This document shows positions 35,345-44,213 of a stretch of DNA of 64,000 nucleotides, piece after piece (positions within the stretch are counted from its first letter, which is position 1; each line of letters begins with the position of its first letter). A program made the position numbers and the translations under genes. The notes beneath the pieces were generated by a model that searched no databases, was not told the origin of the DNA, and saw only the letters and a list, made by a program, of their open reading frames with translations. This DNA comes from Deinococcus roseus (GTDB taxonomy: Bacteria > Deinococcota > Deinococci > Deinococcales > Deinococcaceae), in assembly GCF_014646895.1 (NCBI RefSeq), contig NZ_BMOD01000001.1, positions 367,172 to 431,171 on the forward strand, in the 5' to 3' direction.

Positions 35345-36295
35345 ATGCAGCATGGAATCAAAACCCTCACGCTGGGGCCCGTCAAACTCGATTTCACCAC
35401 CTTTGCCTGGCTTTTGTTTGCCTACAACGTGCTGGTGATTTTGTGGGGCGCCTGGGTGCGCATCACGGGCAGCGGCGCAGGTTGCGGGGACCACTGGCCC
35501 GATTGCAACGGCACCATCTTTCCCCGCACCCATCAGGTGGAATCCCTGATCGAATTCACCCACCGGGCCACCAGTGCCCTGAGTGGTTTTGGGGCCATCG
35601 GCCTGGTGGTGTGGTCCAGATTGGCCTATCCCAAAAAACATCCTGCAAGAACCCTTGCTGGCTGGCACCTGGGCTTTGTGATTCTGGAAGGTCTGGTGGG
35701 TGCCCTGCTGGTGAAAAAAGAGTGGGTGGGTCAGGATGAATCCTTTGGTCGTGCCCTGTTCATGCCCATCCACATGGCCAACACCCTCCTGTTGACTGGC
35801 ACCGCAGCCCTGACTGCACTGCGCAGTCAGCCCCGACCTGCAGTGCTGAAACCCCTGTTGTGGGTTCGCATTTCCCTGTGGGTGGCTGTGGTTGGCACCA
35901 TCCTGATGGGCATGAGTGGAGCTGTTGCTGCACTGGGAAACACCCTCAATCCTGTGGATTCCCTGCAAGAAGGACTGAGCCGTGCCCTGACCCCCAGGTA
36001 CTACCTGGACCAGTTGAAACTGCTGCACCCCAGCCTGACCGTCATCACCAGCGTGCTGCTGGTGGCCTGGGCCAGGGTGATGGCCTCCCGCTTTCAGGTG
36101 AACCCCGTGCAAAATGCCGCTGCAATGCTGCAAACCGCCATTTTGCTGCAGGTGATTGCTGGAATCTTCAATTATCTGCTGCATGCACCCGGCTGGTTAC
36201 AGGTTCTGCACCTGCTGCTGGCCTGCCTGTTGTGGCTTGCCGTGATTCTTCTCGGGTATCATGGCTGGGTGCAACGTGAGAAGGAAACCCCATGA
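35345..36295 (+). CDS. ctaA: Heme A synthase, COX15/CtaA family
   Basis: Oxidises the C8 methyl of heme O to give heme A for cytochrome oxidase. 316 residues with eight predicted helices; the first extracytoplasmic loop carries GSGAGCGDHWPDCNG (a Cys pair), and the heme-ligand histidines appear in EFTHRATSALSG, MPIHMANTLLLTG, KLLHPSLTVI and QVLHLLLACLLW. The ATG at 35345 was chosen; AGAGGA is just upstream and the TSS would lie only a few bases before it. It overlaps ctaB by 4 bases. Confidence 0.93.
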   Translation: MQHGIKTLTLGPVKLDFTTFAWLLFAYNVLVILWGAWVRITGSGAGCGDHWPDCNGTIFPRTHQVESLIEFTHRATSALSGFGAIGLVVWSRLAYPKKHPARTLAGWHLGFVILEGLVGALLVKKEWVGQDESFGRALFMPIHMANTLLLTGTAALTALRSQPRPAVLKPLLWVRISLWVAVVGTILMGMSGAVAALGNTLNPVDSLQEGLSRALTPRYYLDQLKLLHPSLTVITSVLLVAWARVMASRFQVNPVQNAAAMLQTAILLQVIAGIFNYLLHAPGWLQVLHLLLACLLWLAVILLGYHGWVQREKETP

Positions 36296-37179
36296 CCCAC
36301 ACCCTGACCACCACAGAAAAGCCAACCTGGCGCGACTACTTTGCCCTGACCAAACCCAAGGTCAACAGCCTGCTCCTGTTCACCACCATGACCGCCATGG
36401 TGATGGCGGCTAGGGGATGGCCCCGGTGGGATTTGTTCCTGGCGGTTTTCATCGGTGGCTACATGAGCGCTGGCGCTTCTGGTGTGTTCAACATGATCAT
36501 CGACCGGGACATTGACCAGCGCATGAAGCGCACCAGCAACCGTCCCAGTGCCTCTGGCAAAATCAGCAGCACCAGTGCTTTCATTTTCGGGTGCCTGCTC
36601 ACCCTGGCGTCTTTTGTGCTGCTCTGGCAGGCCGCCAACCTGCTGACCGCCATGATGGCGATGGCTGGCCTGGTCACTTATGTGTTCATCTACACCCTGT
36701 GGCTCAAACGGGCCACCTGGCACAACATTGTGATCGGAGGAGCCGCAGGCTGCTTTCCGCCCCTGGTGGGCTGGGCTGCTGTGACAGGCGACCTCAACCT
36801 GTTCAGCTGGTACCTGTTTTTCATCATCTTCTTCTGGACCCCTGTACACTTCTGGGCACTGGCCATCATGATCAAAGACGACTACGCTGCTGTGGGCATC
36901 CCCATGCTTCCAGTGGTGTATGGCGAACGCATGACCGTGGCCCAGATTGGGCTGTATGCAATCATGACCGCCGTGTTGTCTATGATTCCCCTGCTGCTTG
37001 GCGAGGTCCGCTGGATTTACTTCGGGAGCGCTCTGGTATTAAATGTTGTCTTGTTGAAGCGCTCGCTTGAACTGTACCGGAACGTGGACCGCAAACACTC
37101 GGTTTCGCTCTACAAGTACACCCTGCTGTATCTGGCGCTGCTGTTCCTGGCCATGGCCATTGACCGCAGCATCCTGTGA
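36292..37179 (+). CDS. ctaB: Protoheme IX farnesyltransferase (heme O synthase)
   Basis: Adds a farnesyl group to heme B, the step before CtaA. 295 residues with about nine helices; the prenyltransferase motif NMIIDRDIDQRMKRTSNRP (D-x-x-x-D) and YTLWLKRATWHNIVIGGAAGCFPPLVGW are complete. It is translationally coupled to ctaA (4-base overlap). In Thermus ctaA and ctaB are fused; here they are separate genes. A 130-base gap separates it from the oxidase genes. Confidence 0.95.
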   Translation: MTHTLTTTEKPTWRDYFALTKPKVNSLLLFTTMTAMVMAARGWPRWDLFLAVFIGGYMSAGASGVFNMIIDRDIDQRMKRTSNRPSASGKISSTSAFIFGCLLTLASFVLLWQAANLLTAMMAMAGLVTYVFIYTLWLKRATWHNIVIGGAAGCFPPLVGWAAVTGDLNLFSWYLFFIIFFWTPVHFWALAIMIKDDYAAVGIPMLPVVYGERMTVAQIGLYAIMTAVLSMIPLLLGEVRWIYFGSALVLNVVLLKRSLELYRNVDRKHSVSLYKYTLLYLALLFLAMAIDRSIL

Positions 37180-37309
37180 ACACAGCACAGGCAGACCTGC
37201 AGAAGGTTCAGGTGGGAGAATCTGGAATGCCCAAACCGGCTTTTCATCAAGTTTCTGAAGTTTCCAAAGTTTTCAGAGTTTCTAGAGAGAGTGAGAAGGG
37301 AAAGGAGAG

Positions 37310-38539
37310 ATGTTGAAACCGTTTCAATTGTTCATGTTTGGGCTGGTGTCGCTGGCAACTGTTGCACATGCACAGCAGCCACAGGGGAGTTCTGGAGAAC
37401 GCCTGATCAATATTCTGGACAGTCAGGCCAAAACCACCCAGGACATCAACCTGCTGTTGTGGGTCGCAGGGGCTTTTTCATTGCTGGTGCTGCTGGTCAC
37501 CGGTGGAGCGCTCTGGTGGGTGGTGCAGAAGTACAAAGTCCGCCCCGGAGACAAACCCACCAGACCCGGAGCCAGCAACGAGCCTGCCCAGTTCCACGGC
37601 AACAACACCCTGGAAGTGGCCCTGATCGGGGTGCCGGTGCTGATCGTGTCGGTGCTCAGTGTTTTCACCGCGCTGGCCCTGGCCAAAGTCAACGAGAAAC
37701 CCGCCAACATTGCCGAAACCATCCAGGTCAACGGCTGGCAGTTCTGGTGGGACTTTGACTACGAGAAACAGGGTTTCCGCAACTCCAACGAACTGGTGAT
37801 CCCTGTGGGTCTGCCGGTGGAGCTGAAGGTCAGCGGCAAAGACGTGATTCACTCCTTCGGTGTGTCCAACCTGGGTGGTCGCCGCGATGCCCTCCCTGGC
37901 CAGACCAACAAACTGATCCTCACTGCAGCCAAACCTGGCATTTATTACGGCCAGTGCTTTGAGCTGTGCGGCGCATCCCACGCCAACATGCTGTTCCGGG
38001 TGGTGGCTTTGCCCCAGGCCCAGTACAACGAGTGGGTCAGCAAAGCCAAAGCCTTCCAGGCCGGTACCCCCAGCGATCCTGAACTGGCCCAGGGCCAGAA
38101 GGTCTTCCAGGCCAACTGCTCTGGATGCCACGCCGTCAAAGGCCAGCAGGGCGGAGCTCCCAGCTTCCCTGACCTGAGCTTCTTCGGAAACCGCACCACC
38201 TTTGCTGCAGGCATCTACCGCAATGTGGAAAATGCCAGTGAACTCAGTGCAGACAAAGGTGACCGCACCATCGACTTTGATGGCACCAGACGCCCTGCCA
38301 CCCTGGAAGACTGGATCCGCAACTCTGCCCACGTCAAACCCGGCAGCCTGATGCCCGCCTTCGATGGCAGCATGCACAAAGTCAAAAATGCAGACACGGG
38401 CAAGTGGGAAGACGTCCCCTACACCAAACTTTCTGACAGCGACATCACCGCCGTGGCGAAATACCTGCACAGCCTGAAACTGGATGGCATTGATTTCAAG
38501 AGCATTCCTGAAATCACCACCGAGAACAGCAGTCAATAA
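37310..38539 (+). CDS. ctaC: Cytochrome c oxidase subunit II with fused cytochrome c domain (caa3 type)
   Basis: 409 residues: signal peptide (LATVAHA), two membrane helices (about 48-72 and 103-125), a CuA cupredoxin domain with ligands H181, C216, C220, H224 and M227 (CFELCGASHANM), then a C-terminal cytochrome c domain with C270-S-G-C273-H274 and axial Met348 (GSLMPAF). The fusion lets the oxidase accept electrons directly from cytochrome c or the bc complex, as in Thermus and Bacillus caa3 oxidases. GGAGAG ribosome site precedes the ATG. Fifteen bases separate it from the subunit I/III gene. Confidence 0.96.
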   Translation: MLKPFQLFMFGLVSLATVAHAQQPQGSSGERLINILDSQAKTTQDINLLLWVAGAFSLLVLLVTGGALWWVVQKYKVRPGDKPTRPGASNEPAQFHGNNTLEVALIGVPVLIVSVLSVFTALALAKVNEKPANIAETIQVNGWQFWWDFDYEKQGFRNSNELVIPVGLPVELKVSGKDVIHSFGVSNLGGRRDALPGQTNKLILTAAKPGIYYGQCFELCGASHANMLFRVVALPQAQYNEWVSKAKAFQAGTPSDPELAQGQKVFQANCSGCHAVKGQQGGAPSFPDLSFFGNRTTFAAGIYRNVENASELSADKGDRTIDFDGTRRPATLEDWIRNSAHVKPGSLMPAFDGSMHKVKNADTGKWEDVPYTKLSDSDITAVAKYLHSLKLDGIDFKSIPEITTENSSQ

Positions 38540-38554
38540 GGAGGACATGCGAAA

Positions 38555-40975
38555 ATGGCCGTAAACATTCCCTCCTCAGCACCCAGCCGCAAACCCGGCT
38601 TCTTTGAAGTGCTGTGGGATTACATGACCACCGGAGACCACAAGAAGATTGGCATCATGTACATGCTGACTTCGGTGCTGGGCTTCGCCATTGCCGGACT
38701 GCTGGCCGTGGCCCTCCGGGTGCAACTCATCGTGCCCAACAACACCTTCCTGGTGGGACAGCAGTACAACGAAGTCCTCACCATGCACGGGGCCATCATG
38801 TTGTTCTATTTCATCATTCCGTTCGGACTGGTGGGATTTGGCAACTACCTCTTGCCCTTGCAACTTGGTGAACGCGATGTGGCCCTGCCCCGTGTCAACA
38901 CCTTCGCTTTCTACCTATTCCTGTTCAGCCTGATTCTGGTGGCCGTGTCCTTCTTTGTGGGAGGCCCTGCTGCTGCTGGATGGACTTTCTATTACCCCCT
39001 CACCATGAAGAGTTCTGTTGCAGGCTCTCACGGTGTGGAGGTGCTGATGGTCTCCATCCTGCTGAACGGTCTGGCTTCCCTGCTGGGGGCTGCAAACTTT
39101 TCAGCCACCGTGATGAACCTGCGTGCCAAGGGCATGGGTGTGTTCAAAATGCCCATGTTCGTGTGGAGCATTCTGGCCACCTCCATCCTGCAGCTGATCG
39201 CCCTTTCCGGCCTGACCTCTGCAGCCCTCACCACCCTGATGGAACTGAAACTGGGCATCTCCCTGTTCAATCCTTCCATGGGTGGCGTGCCCGTGCTGTA
39301 CCAGCAGTTCTTCTGGTTCTACTCTCACCCCGCCGTGTACGTGATGCTGCTGCCCTACCTGGGCATTGCCGCAGAGATCGTGTCCACCTTCAGCCGCAAA
39401 CCCCTGTTCGGTTACAAGGTGATGGTGTACTCCATCCTGGGCATTGTGCTGGTTGGTCTGGTGGTGTGGGTGCACCACATGTTTGCTGTGGGCCTTCCTG
39501 AAGGCTGGCAGATCTTCTTCGCTGTGGCCACCGTGATTGTGGGTGTCCCCACCGGGGTGAAACTCTTCAACCTGATCGGCACCATGTGGGGCGGTCATTT
39601 GCAGATGAAATCCCCCCTCTACTGGGTGATTGCTTTCATCTTCAACTTCACCATCGGGGGCATCACCGGTGTGGCTCTGGGTCTGATTCCCTTTGACTAT
39701 GCTGTAACCGACGGTTACTTCGTGGTGGCCCACTTCCACAACGTGCTGATGTTCGGCACCTCCTACCTGGTGATGGCTGGCCTGTACTACTGGTGGCCCA
39801 AAATCACCGGTCGTCTGATGAGCGAAAAAATGGGCCTGTGGCACCTGTGGCTGTTCCTGATCGGCTCCTGGCTGACCTTCATGCCCCAGTACATCCTGGG
39901 CTTCCTGGGCATGCCCCGCCGTTACTACACCTACCCTGACGGCAACTACATGTGGAACGAACTCAACTTTGCTTCCACCATTGGCGCATTCGTGCTGCTG
40001 CTGGGCGGCATCATCTGGGTGTACAACATGGTCTGGAGCCTCAGAAATGGTGAAAAAGCCAACGACAACCCCTGGGGTGGCTACACCCTGGAATGGCTGA
40101 CCAGCAGCCCACCCGCTCCCCACAACCTGGAAGTGGTGCTCCCCACCCACTTTGCCAGCGAGCGCCCCCTCTACGACTGGAAAAAAGCAGGCGTCAAGTT
40201 TGAGCCTGTGAACATGAAAGACGTTCACCTGCCCCAGTCCACCATCTGGCCTTTCATGAGCGCCCTGGCCATGCTGATCTTCGGTCTGGGCATCTCCTAC
40301 AGCTGGTTCAATGCTCCTCTTTCTGATCCCTGGGCCATTGCCATCTGGGTGGGCTTCGCTTTCCTGCTGTACTCCATCTTCAGATGGGCTGGCACCCCAG
40401 AGTTTGCAGAACCTGTACATCACCATGTGCTGACCAGTGTGCCCAACGGCGCGATGGGCATGTGGTGGTTCATCATCTCGGAAGTCACGCTCTTCGGTGT
40501 GCTGATCTCCGGCTACGTGTACCTGCGTGTGATGGGCAAAGCGGTTCCTCCAGAAGAGCGTCCTGACATCTGGCTGGCTGCCCTCAACACCCTGATCCTG
40601 GTCAGTTCCTCCTTTGTGATTCACAAGGCAGAGCAGGACTTCGCCAGGGGCATTTTCAGCAAGTTCCGCATGGGACTGATGATCACCATGATCCTGGGCG
40701 CAGTGTTCTTCCTGTTCCAGACCTACGAGTTCACCAAGTTCGGCCTGGAAGTGGATTACACCCAGAACGTGTGGGCGTCCTGCTTCTTCACCCTGGTGGG
40801 TCTGCACGGTCTGCACATCATCATCGGTGGTGTGGGTGTGGCCCTCCCCTACTACCAGGCCCTGACCGGCAAGCTGAACCACAAAGAGCACGGCAGCCTC
40901 ACCCCTGCCAGCATGTACTGGCACCTGGTGGACGTGGTGTGGATTGTGATCATCTCGATCTTCTACATCTGGTGA
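38555..40975 (+). CDS. ctaD: Cytochrome c oxidase subunit I/III fusion (A2-type heme-copper oxidase)
   Basis: 806 residues. The first 580 or so are subunit I: heme ligand His78 (TMHGAIM), CuB ligand His258 with cross-linked Tyr262 in FYSHPAVY, His307-His308, and heme a3/a ligands His393 and His395 (VAHFHNV). The Tyr-Ser before His258, with no HPE glutamate, marks the A2 class, as in Thermus caa3. Residues from about 600 are a five-helix subunit III (EPVHHHVLTSVPNGAMGMWWFIISE ... GLHGLHIIIGG). Such I/III fusions are known in Thermus. It reduces oxygen to water and pumps protons. Confidence 0.96.
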   Translation: MAVNIPSSAPSRKPGFFEVLWDYMTTGDHKKIGIMYMLTSVLGFAIAGLLAVALRVQLIVPNNTFLVGQQYNEVLTMHGAIMLFYFIIPFGLVGFGNYLLPLQLGERDVALPRVNTFAFYLFLFSLILVAVSFFVGGPAAAGWTFYYPLTMKSSVAGSHGVEVLMVSILLNGLASLLGAANFSATVMNLRAKGMGVFKMPMFVWSILATSILQLIALSGLTSAALTTLMELKLGISLFNPSMGGVPVLYQQFFWFYSHPAVYVMLLPYLGIAAEIVSTFSRKPLFGYKVMVYSILGIVLVGLVVWVHHMFAVGLPEGWQIFFAVATVIVGVPTGVKLFNLIGTMWGGHLQMKSPLYWVIAFIFNFTIGGITGVALGLIPFDYAVTDGYFVVAHFHNVLMFGTSYLVMAGLYYWWPKITGRLMSEKMGLWHLWLFLIGSWLTFMPQYILGFLGMPRRYYTYPDGNYMWNELNFASTIGAFVLLLGGIIWVYNMVWSLRNGEKANDNPWGGYTLEWLTSSPPAPHNLEVVLPTHFASERPLYDWKKAGVKFEPVNMKDVHLPQSTIWPFMSALAMLIFGLGISYSWFNAPLSDPWAIAIWVGFAFLLYSIFRWAGTPEFAEPVHHHVLTSVPNGAMGMWWFIISEVTLFGVLISGYVYLRVMGKAVPPEERPDIWLAALNTLILVSSSFVIHKAEQDFARGIFSKFRMGLMITMILGAVFFLFQTYEFTKFGLEVDYTQNVWASCFFTLVGLHGLHIIIGGVGVALPYYQALTGKLNHKEHGSLTPASMYWHLVDVVWIVIISIFYIW

Positions 40976-41000
40976 CGTCCTGAAAACAGGAACCAAAATG

Positions 41001-41033
41001 AAAGAGCGGGGTCAATTGACCCCGCTCTTTTGC
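41001..41033 (+). terminator. Intrinsic terminator after oxidase operon
   Basis: A 13-bp stem (41001-41013 with 41018-41030), loop AATT, followed by TTTTG. Confidence 0.92.
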
Positions 41034-41083
41034 TGCAAGATGGGACATTTCTCGTAAAGCTGTCCGTTTTGCCAGAAACCGAG

Positions 41084-41095
41084 GGGCAATTGCCC
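41084..41095. promoter_or_regulatory. CAATTG-centred palindrome upstream of sco
   Basis: GGGCAATTGCCC, about 20 bases upstream of the -10-like CACAAT (41110-41115), which itself ends 7 bases before the GTG start. It may be an operator, or a hairpin, since T's follow. Confidence 0.4.
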
Positions 41096-41121
41096 TCATT
41101 TTTTTGCTGCACAATGGGTCA

Positions 41122-41724
41122 GTGCAAGCAACCGTGAAAAAAACCAACCCCACCCTCATCACCCTGATTCTGGGACTGCTGGTGCTGGCTGGCATCTGGG
41201 CCTACAAGAAGTTCACTCCGGCAGAACTGCATGGCACAGTGGTGGAGGCAAAACCCCTGATTCCAGAACTGCCGCTGATCGACACTGCAGGAAAACCCCA
41301 CACCCTCAATCAGGATGCTGGCATCAAACTGGTGTTCTTCGGGTTCACCCGCTGCCCGGACATCTGCCCTGCCACCATGAGCATCCTCAGGCGGGCCTAT
41401 GAGGGCGCAGGAAGCCCCCGGAACGTCAAGGTGTACCTGATCAGCGTGGACCCCGAGACAGACACCCCTGCGGTCCTGAAGCGGTACGTGGAGTCTTTTC
41501 AGAAGGACTTCGTGGGCCTGACTGGAAATGCGGACAACATTGCCCGGCTGGCCAATGCTTTTTATGTGGGCTTCAACGAAAATCCCGATGGTCTCATCAC
41601 CCACACCGACATTGTGGCGGTGCTGGATCAGCAGAACCGCATGCGTCTCATCTACAACCAGGAGAAACTGGGCAAAGGGCTGCTGGATCAGGATTTGCCT
41701 GCTCTGGCGAAAGGACAGTTGTGA
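41122..41724 (+). CDS. SCO1/SenC family copper chaperone for cytochrome oxidase
   Basis: 200 residues from GTG 41122 (leaderless-type spacing from CACAAT; a TTG at 41104 is less likely because it overlaps the -10). An N-terminal membrane anchor (about 11-27) leads to a thioredoxin fold with the copper motif C78-P-D-I-C82 (FTRCPDICPATM) and the third ligand His161 (GLITHTDIV). SCO proteins deliver copper to the CuA site of subunit II, which is encoded just upstream. It overlaps the next gene by 4 bases. Confidence 0.94.
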   Translation: MQATVKKTNPTLITLILGLLVLAGIWAYKKFTPAELHGTVVEAKPLIPELPLIDTAGKPHTLNQDAGIKLVFFGFTRCPDICPATMSILRRAYEGAGSPRNVKVYLISVDPETDTPAVLKRYVESFQKDFVGLTGNADNIARLANAFYVGFNENPDGLITHTDIVAVLDQQNRMRLIYNQEKLGKGLLDQDLPALAKGQL

Positions 41725-42113
41725 AACTTGAAGTCATGAAGAAATGGCTTGTGATCAGCAGCGTGCTCATGGGCAGCGCTCTGGCTCACGGGGGCCATGT
41801 GGAATTGCAGTCTGCAGCCCTGCACAAAGTGACTGGTGGATATGTGTTGCTTGCCAGCATTGCTTACCACGAAAAGGAAAAAGTGAACATCACCAGTGCA
41901 GTGGTGGGCGGACTTCCTGGGGTTTTGCAGATGAAAGACTCCAGGGGCTACCACACCATCAAGAAACTGCCCCTCAAAACGGGAAACACCCGGCTGGGAA
42001 CGGGAAGCTCCTACCGGGTGTTCTTCAAAACCTTGCCCAAAGTGAAAAAGCTCTACCTGACCTTGTTGCTTTCAGGGAACATCCTGGGGCAGGAAATTCA
42101 TCTGGTGAAATGA
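41721..42113 (+). CDS. Small secreted protein, possibly PCu(A)C-like copper chaperone
   Basis: 130 residues; GTG 41721 overlaps the sco stop, and an ATG at 41736 is an alternative start just before the signal peptide (LVISSVLMGSALA). The mature part (VTGGYVLLASIAYHEKEKVNITSAVV ... GTGSSYRVFFKTLPKVKKLYLTLLL) resembles in order and spacing the beta-sandwich of PCu(A)C chaperones, which often follow sco genes and supply copper to CuA. The canonical His/Met copper ligands are not all visible, so binding is doubtful. This is inference from fold pattern and context. Confidence 0.5.
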   Translation: MKLEVMKKWLVISSVLMGSALAHGGHVELQSAALHKVTGGYVLLASIAYHEKEKVNITSAVVGGLPGVLQMKDSRGYHTIKKLPLKTGNTRLGTGSSYRVFFKTLPKVKKLYLTLLLSGNILGQEIHLVK

Positions 42114-42419
42114 CCCTTTGAAAAGCGGTGTGTTTCTCCATTTGCGCTTCTCAAAATGTAGAACCCCCGAGTTTGCACTCGGGGGGATCCGGTACCCGTT
42201 GGGTCTCAGGGTACAGCTGTCTGTTAAACTACCCTGCTCGGGTACCTCCACCAACAGATTTTCTTAACAGTTGGATCACCCCCTTTTTGTGGTAAGACCA
42301 ATATACCGCAGGTTGTGAAAAAAATCATTGCCTATATCACATTCTGGTGGCTTACGCTCAAAAGCTTAAATTGCAGCCCCCTGAAGACTGTCCAGGTGGC
42401 CTAGCAGAGGCTTTGTACT
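42114..42419. other. Convergent intergenic region, no protein gene
   Basis: Just over 300 bases between the secreted protein and the frameshifted MFS gene. It holds the structured element above and, at 42290-42300, TGGTAAGACCA, a perfect TGGT-N3-ACCA site of the kind bound by GntR/FadR-type regulators. I saw nothing else. Confidence 0.5.
42161..42246 (-). ncRNA. Candidate structured non-coding RNA
   Basis: No ORF. Read on the minus strand, an 8-bp stem (42239-42246 with 42191-42198) encloses a 7-bp stem (42230-42236 with 42207-42213) and a 16-base loop; then a 9-bp hairpin with GCAA tetraloop (42177-42185 with 42164-42172) is followed by a T-rich stretch. TGGTAAGACCA (42290-42300) and a TATATT -10-like box (minus, 42300-42305) lie upstream on that strand. 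It does not fold as a standard tRNA. It could instead be a terminator complex between two convergent genes. Confidence 0.4.
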
Positions 42420-43552
42420 TTATAGGCTGCGGTTGTGATGTCGTGTGGTCCACCATGTCACAACGACGGAGAAAAAGAGAAATCCCGCCAGCAAAGTCAC
42501 TGAGGTGGGAATGCTTCCGGGGCCAGATTTTTCCACCACACTGCCCACCAATGGTGCAGTCACCACGGGGCCAAATGCCCCCACCATGCTGACAATGGGT
42601 GTGAAGATCTGGCTGCGTTCCTTGAGGATCTCTCCGAGCCAGGCCAGCAAGGTGGGATATGTGGGGGCAAAAAACCCGCAAGGGGGTAAAAGTACAGGGC
42701 CAGGGCAGTGTTGTGGGTGCCCAGCAGCATCAGGGTGGCTCCCAGAGCAGCCAGGATCACCAGCACACTGGGTTTCACCATGCGGCTGACTGGAGCAAAA
42801 ACCAGCCGTCCCAGGGCCAGAGCACCCCAGTACAGGCTGGGAGCCAGGCCCACCCAGAAGGGAGAGAACACCCCTGTCAGGTGGGTGACCATCCAGTTGC
42901 TGGGAGCCACTTCTGCCGACACGTAGGCAAAAGAACTGAGGGAAAAACAGGCCAGCACAGCGATCAGTGTGCCTGCAGTTGCCATTTTGGGTCTGGGAGG
43001 CAGGGTCTGTTCCTGAACCCGCAAGCTCAGCACAAACACCACCACCGCCAGTACACCCAGCACCAGAAAAGGAAGGCCATAACTTTCAAACAGGCGGATC
43101 AATTGAGGCCCCAGCAGACTCCCCACCCCGAACGTGGCATTGACCCCGTTCAGCACTGGCGCAGCCGCCACCCCATACTGGGACAGCAGGGTGTTGATGC
43201 AGGAAGCATGCACGCCGTAAGCCACCCCAAATACAAAAGCACACCCCAGCAAGAGGGACCAGGTGGGGCTGTAAGCCATGCCAAGCAAACCCGCCAGCAG
43301 CAGCAGGGCACTGAGCAGCAGGGTCTTGCGGGCTTTCAGGTATTTGAGGGCAGCAATGCTGGAGATCATGCCCAGGGCAATCCCTGTGAACTGGCTGCTC
43401 ACCACCTGGCTGACTTCGGCCTGCTCTACATGGTAATGCTGCATGAACACCGAGAAATAGGGTCCCAGGAGGGCCTGCACTGCTCCCAGCAGAGGAAAAG
43501 ACAGGCAGGCAACAACCAGGAGGGGGAAAAGCTGGGGGGGCAACTGGGCCAT
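42420..43552 (-). pseudogene. MFS transporter, frameshifted near the C-terminus
   Basis: Two frames together encode one MFS protein. The first (43552 down to about 42675) gives ten or so membrane helices and ends in a nonsense tail (LPPHIPPCWPG...). The second (to 42420) continues the protein as PTYPTLLAWLGEILKERSQIFTP...TTRHHNRSL with two more helices. The shift lies at a run of six T's on the coding strand (42669-42674): one added T would give GFFAPTYP, a usual MFS sequence. It may be a true mutation, a sequencing error, or slippage. Substrate unknown. Confidence 0.8.
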
Positions 43553-43679
43553 AGGGCCTGATCATAACACTGCCCTTTCAAGTTTGTGAGCGCTTCCAAC
43601 AAAGTCATCAGGACAAGCAGGTTTGCCCTGCCTATAGACCTGCCGCATCCCACAAAAGCTGAAATGGCAGAATGAACCC

Positions 43680-44198
43680 ATGGACAGAAAATACCCCATT
43701 GGCCAATTCATCCACAGCGGAACCCTTGACCTGACCGAAGTTCAGGGCTGGATTGACACCATTGCTGCTGCACCTGCGCATTACCGGGCTCTGACCGAGG
43801 GCCTTTCTGAAGAGGCTCTGGATTTGCCGTACAGAGAAGGGGGCTGGACCATCCGGCAGGTAACGCACCACGTGCCAGACAGCCACTCTCAGGCGTACAC
43901 CCGTTTCAAACTGGCCCTCACCGAAAACAACCCCACCATCAAACCCTACGATGAGCAGGGCTGGGCTCAGCTTGCTGATTACAAACTGCCCGTGGCGGTT
44001 TCCCTGAACCTGCTGGAAGCCATTCATGCGCGCTGGGTTCACCTGCTGAGAAGCCTGACCGGGGAACAGTTAAACCGCACCTTCAACCACCCAGAATCCG
44101 GGGTACAGCCCCTCTGGAAGGTCATTGGCATGTATGCCTGGCACGGCCAGCACCACCTTGCCCACATTGAACTGGCCCTGGAAAAGACCCAGGCCTGA
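43680..44198 (+). CDS. YfiT/BstA-like bacillithiol transferase (DinB superfamily)
   Basis: 172 residues. Typical YfiT start (YPIGQF), then GWTIRQVTHHVPDSHSQAYTRFKLALTE with a metal-binding His near 64, and GMYAWHGQHHLAHIELAL with His155 and His159. Bacillus YfiT/BstA proteins are nickel- or zinc-dependent and conjugate bacillithiol to electrophiles such as fosfomycin-like toxins. Its presence fits bacillithiol use in Deinococcus, together with the YtxJ-like protein. No clear ribosome site. Its stop is only 3 bases from the stop of the convergent esterase gene. Confidence 0.88.
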   Translation: MDRKYPIGQFIHSGTLDLTEVQGWIDTIAAAPAHYRALTEGLSEEALDLPYREGGWTIRQVTHHVPDSHSQAYTRFKLALTENNPTIKPYDEQGWAQLADYKLPVAVSLNLLEAIHARWVHLLRSLTGEQLNRTFNHPESGVQPLWKVIGMYAWHGQHHLAHIELALEKTQA

Positions 44199-44213
44199 GA
44201 TCTAGAGTCTCAG
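44195..44213. repeat. Inverted repeat spanning two convergent stop codons
   Basis: CTGAGA (44195-44200) and TCTCAG (44208-44213) flank 7 bases. Both stop codons lie inside it. No T-run follows on either strand, so terminator activity is doubtful. Confidence 0.5.

Noticed and set aside
42190..42250. tRNA-like reading ending in CCA near 42250
   Set aside because: No T-loop consensus, anticodon stem has mismatches and the acceptor arms do not pair; kept only as an unclassified structured element.
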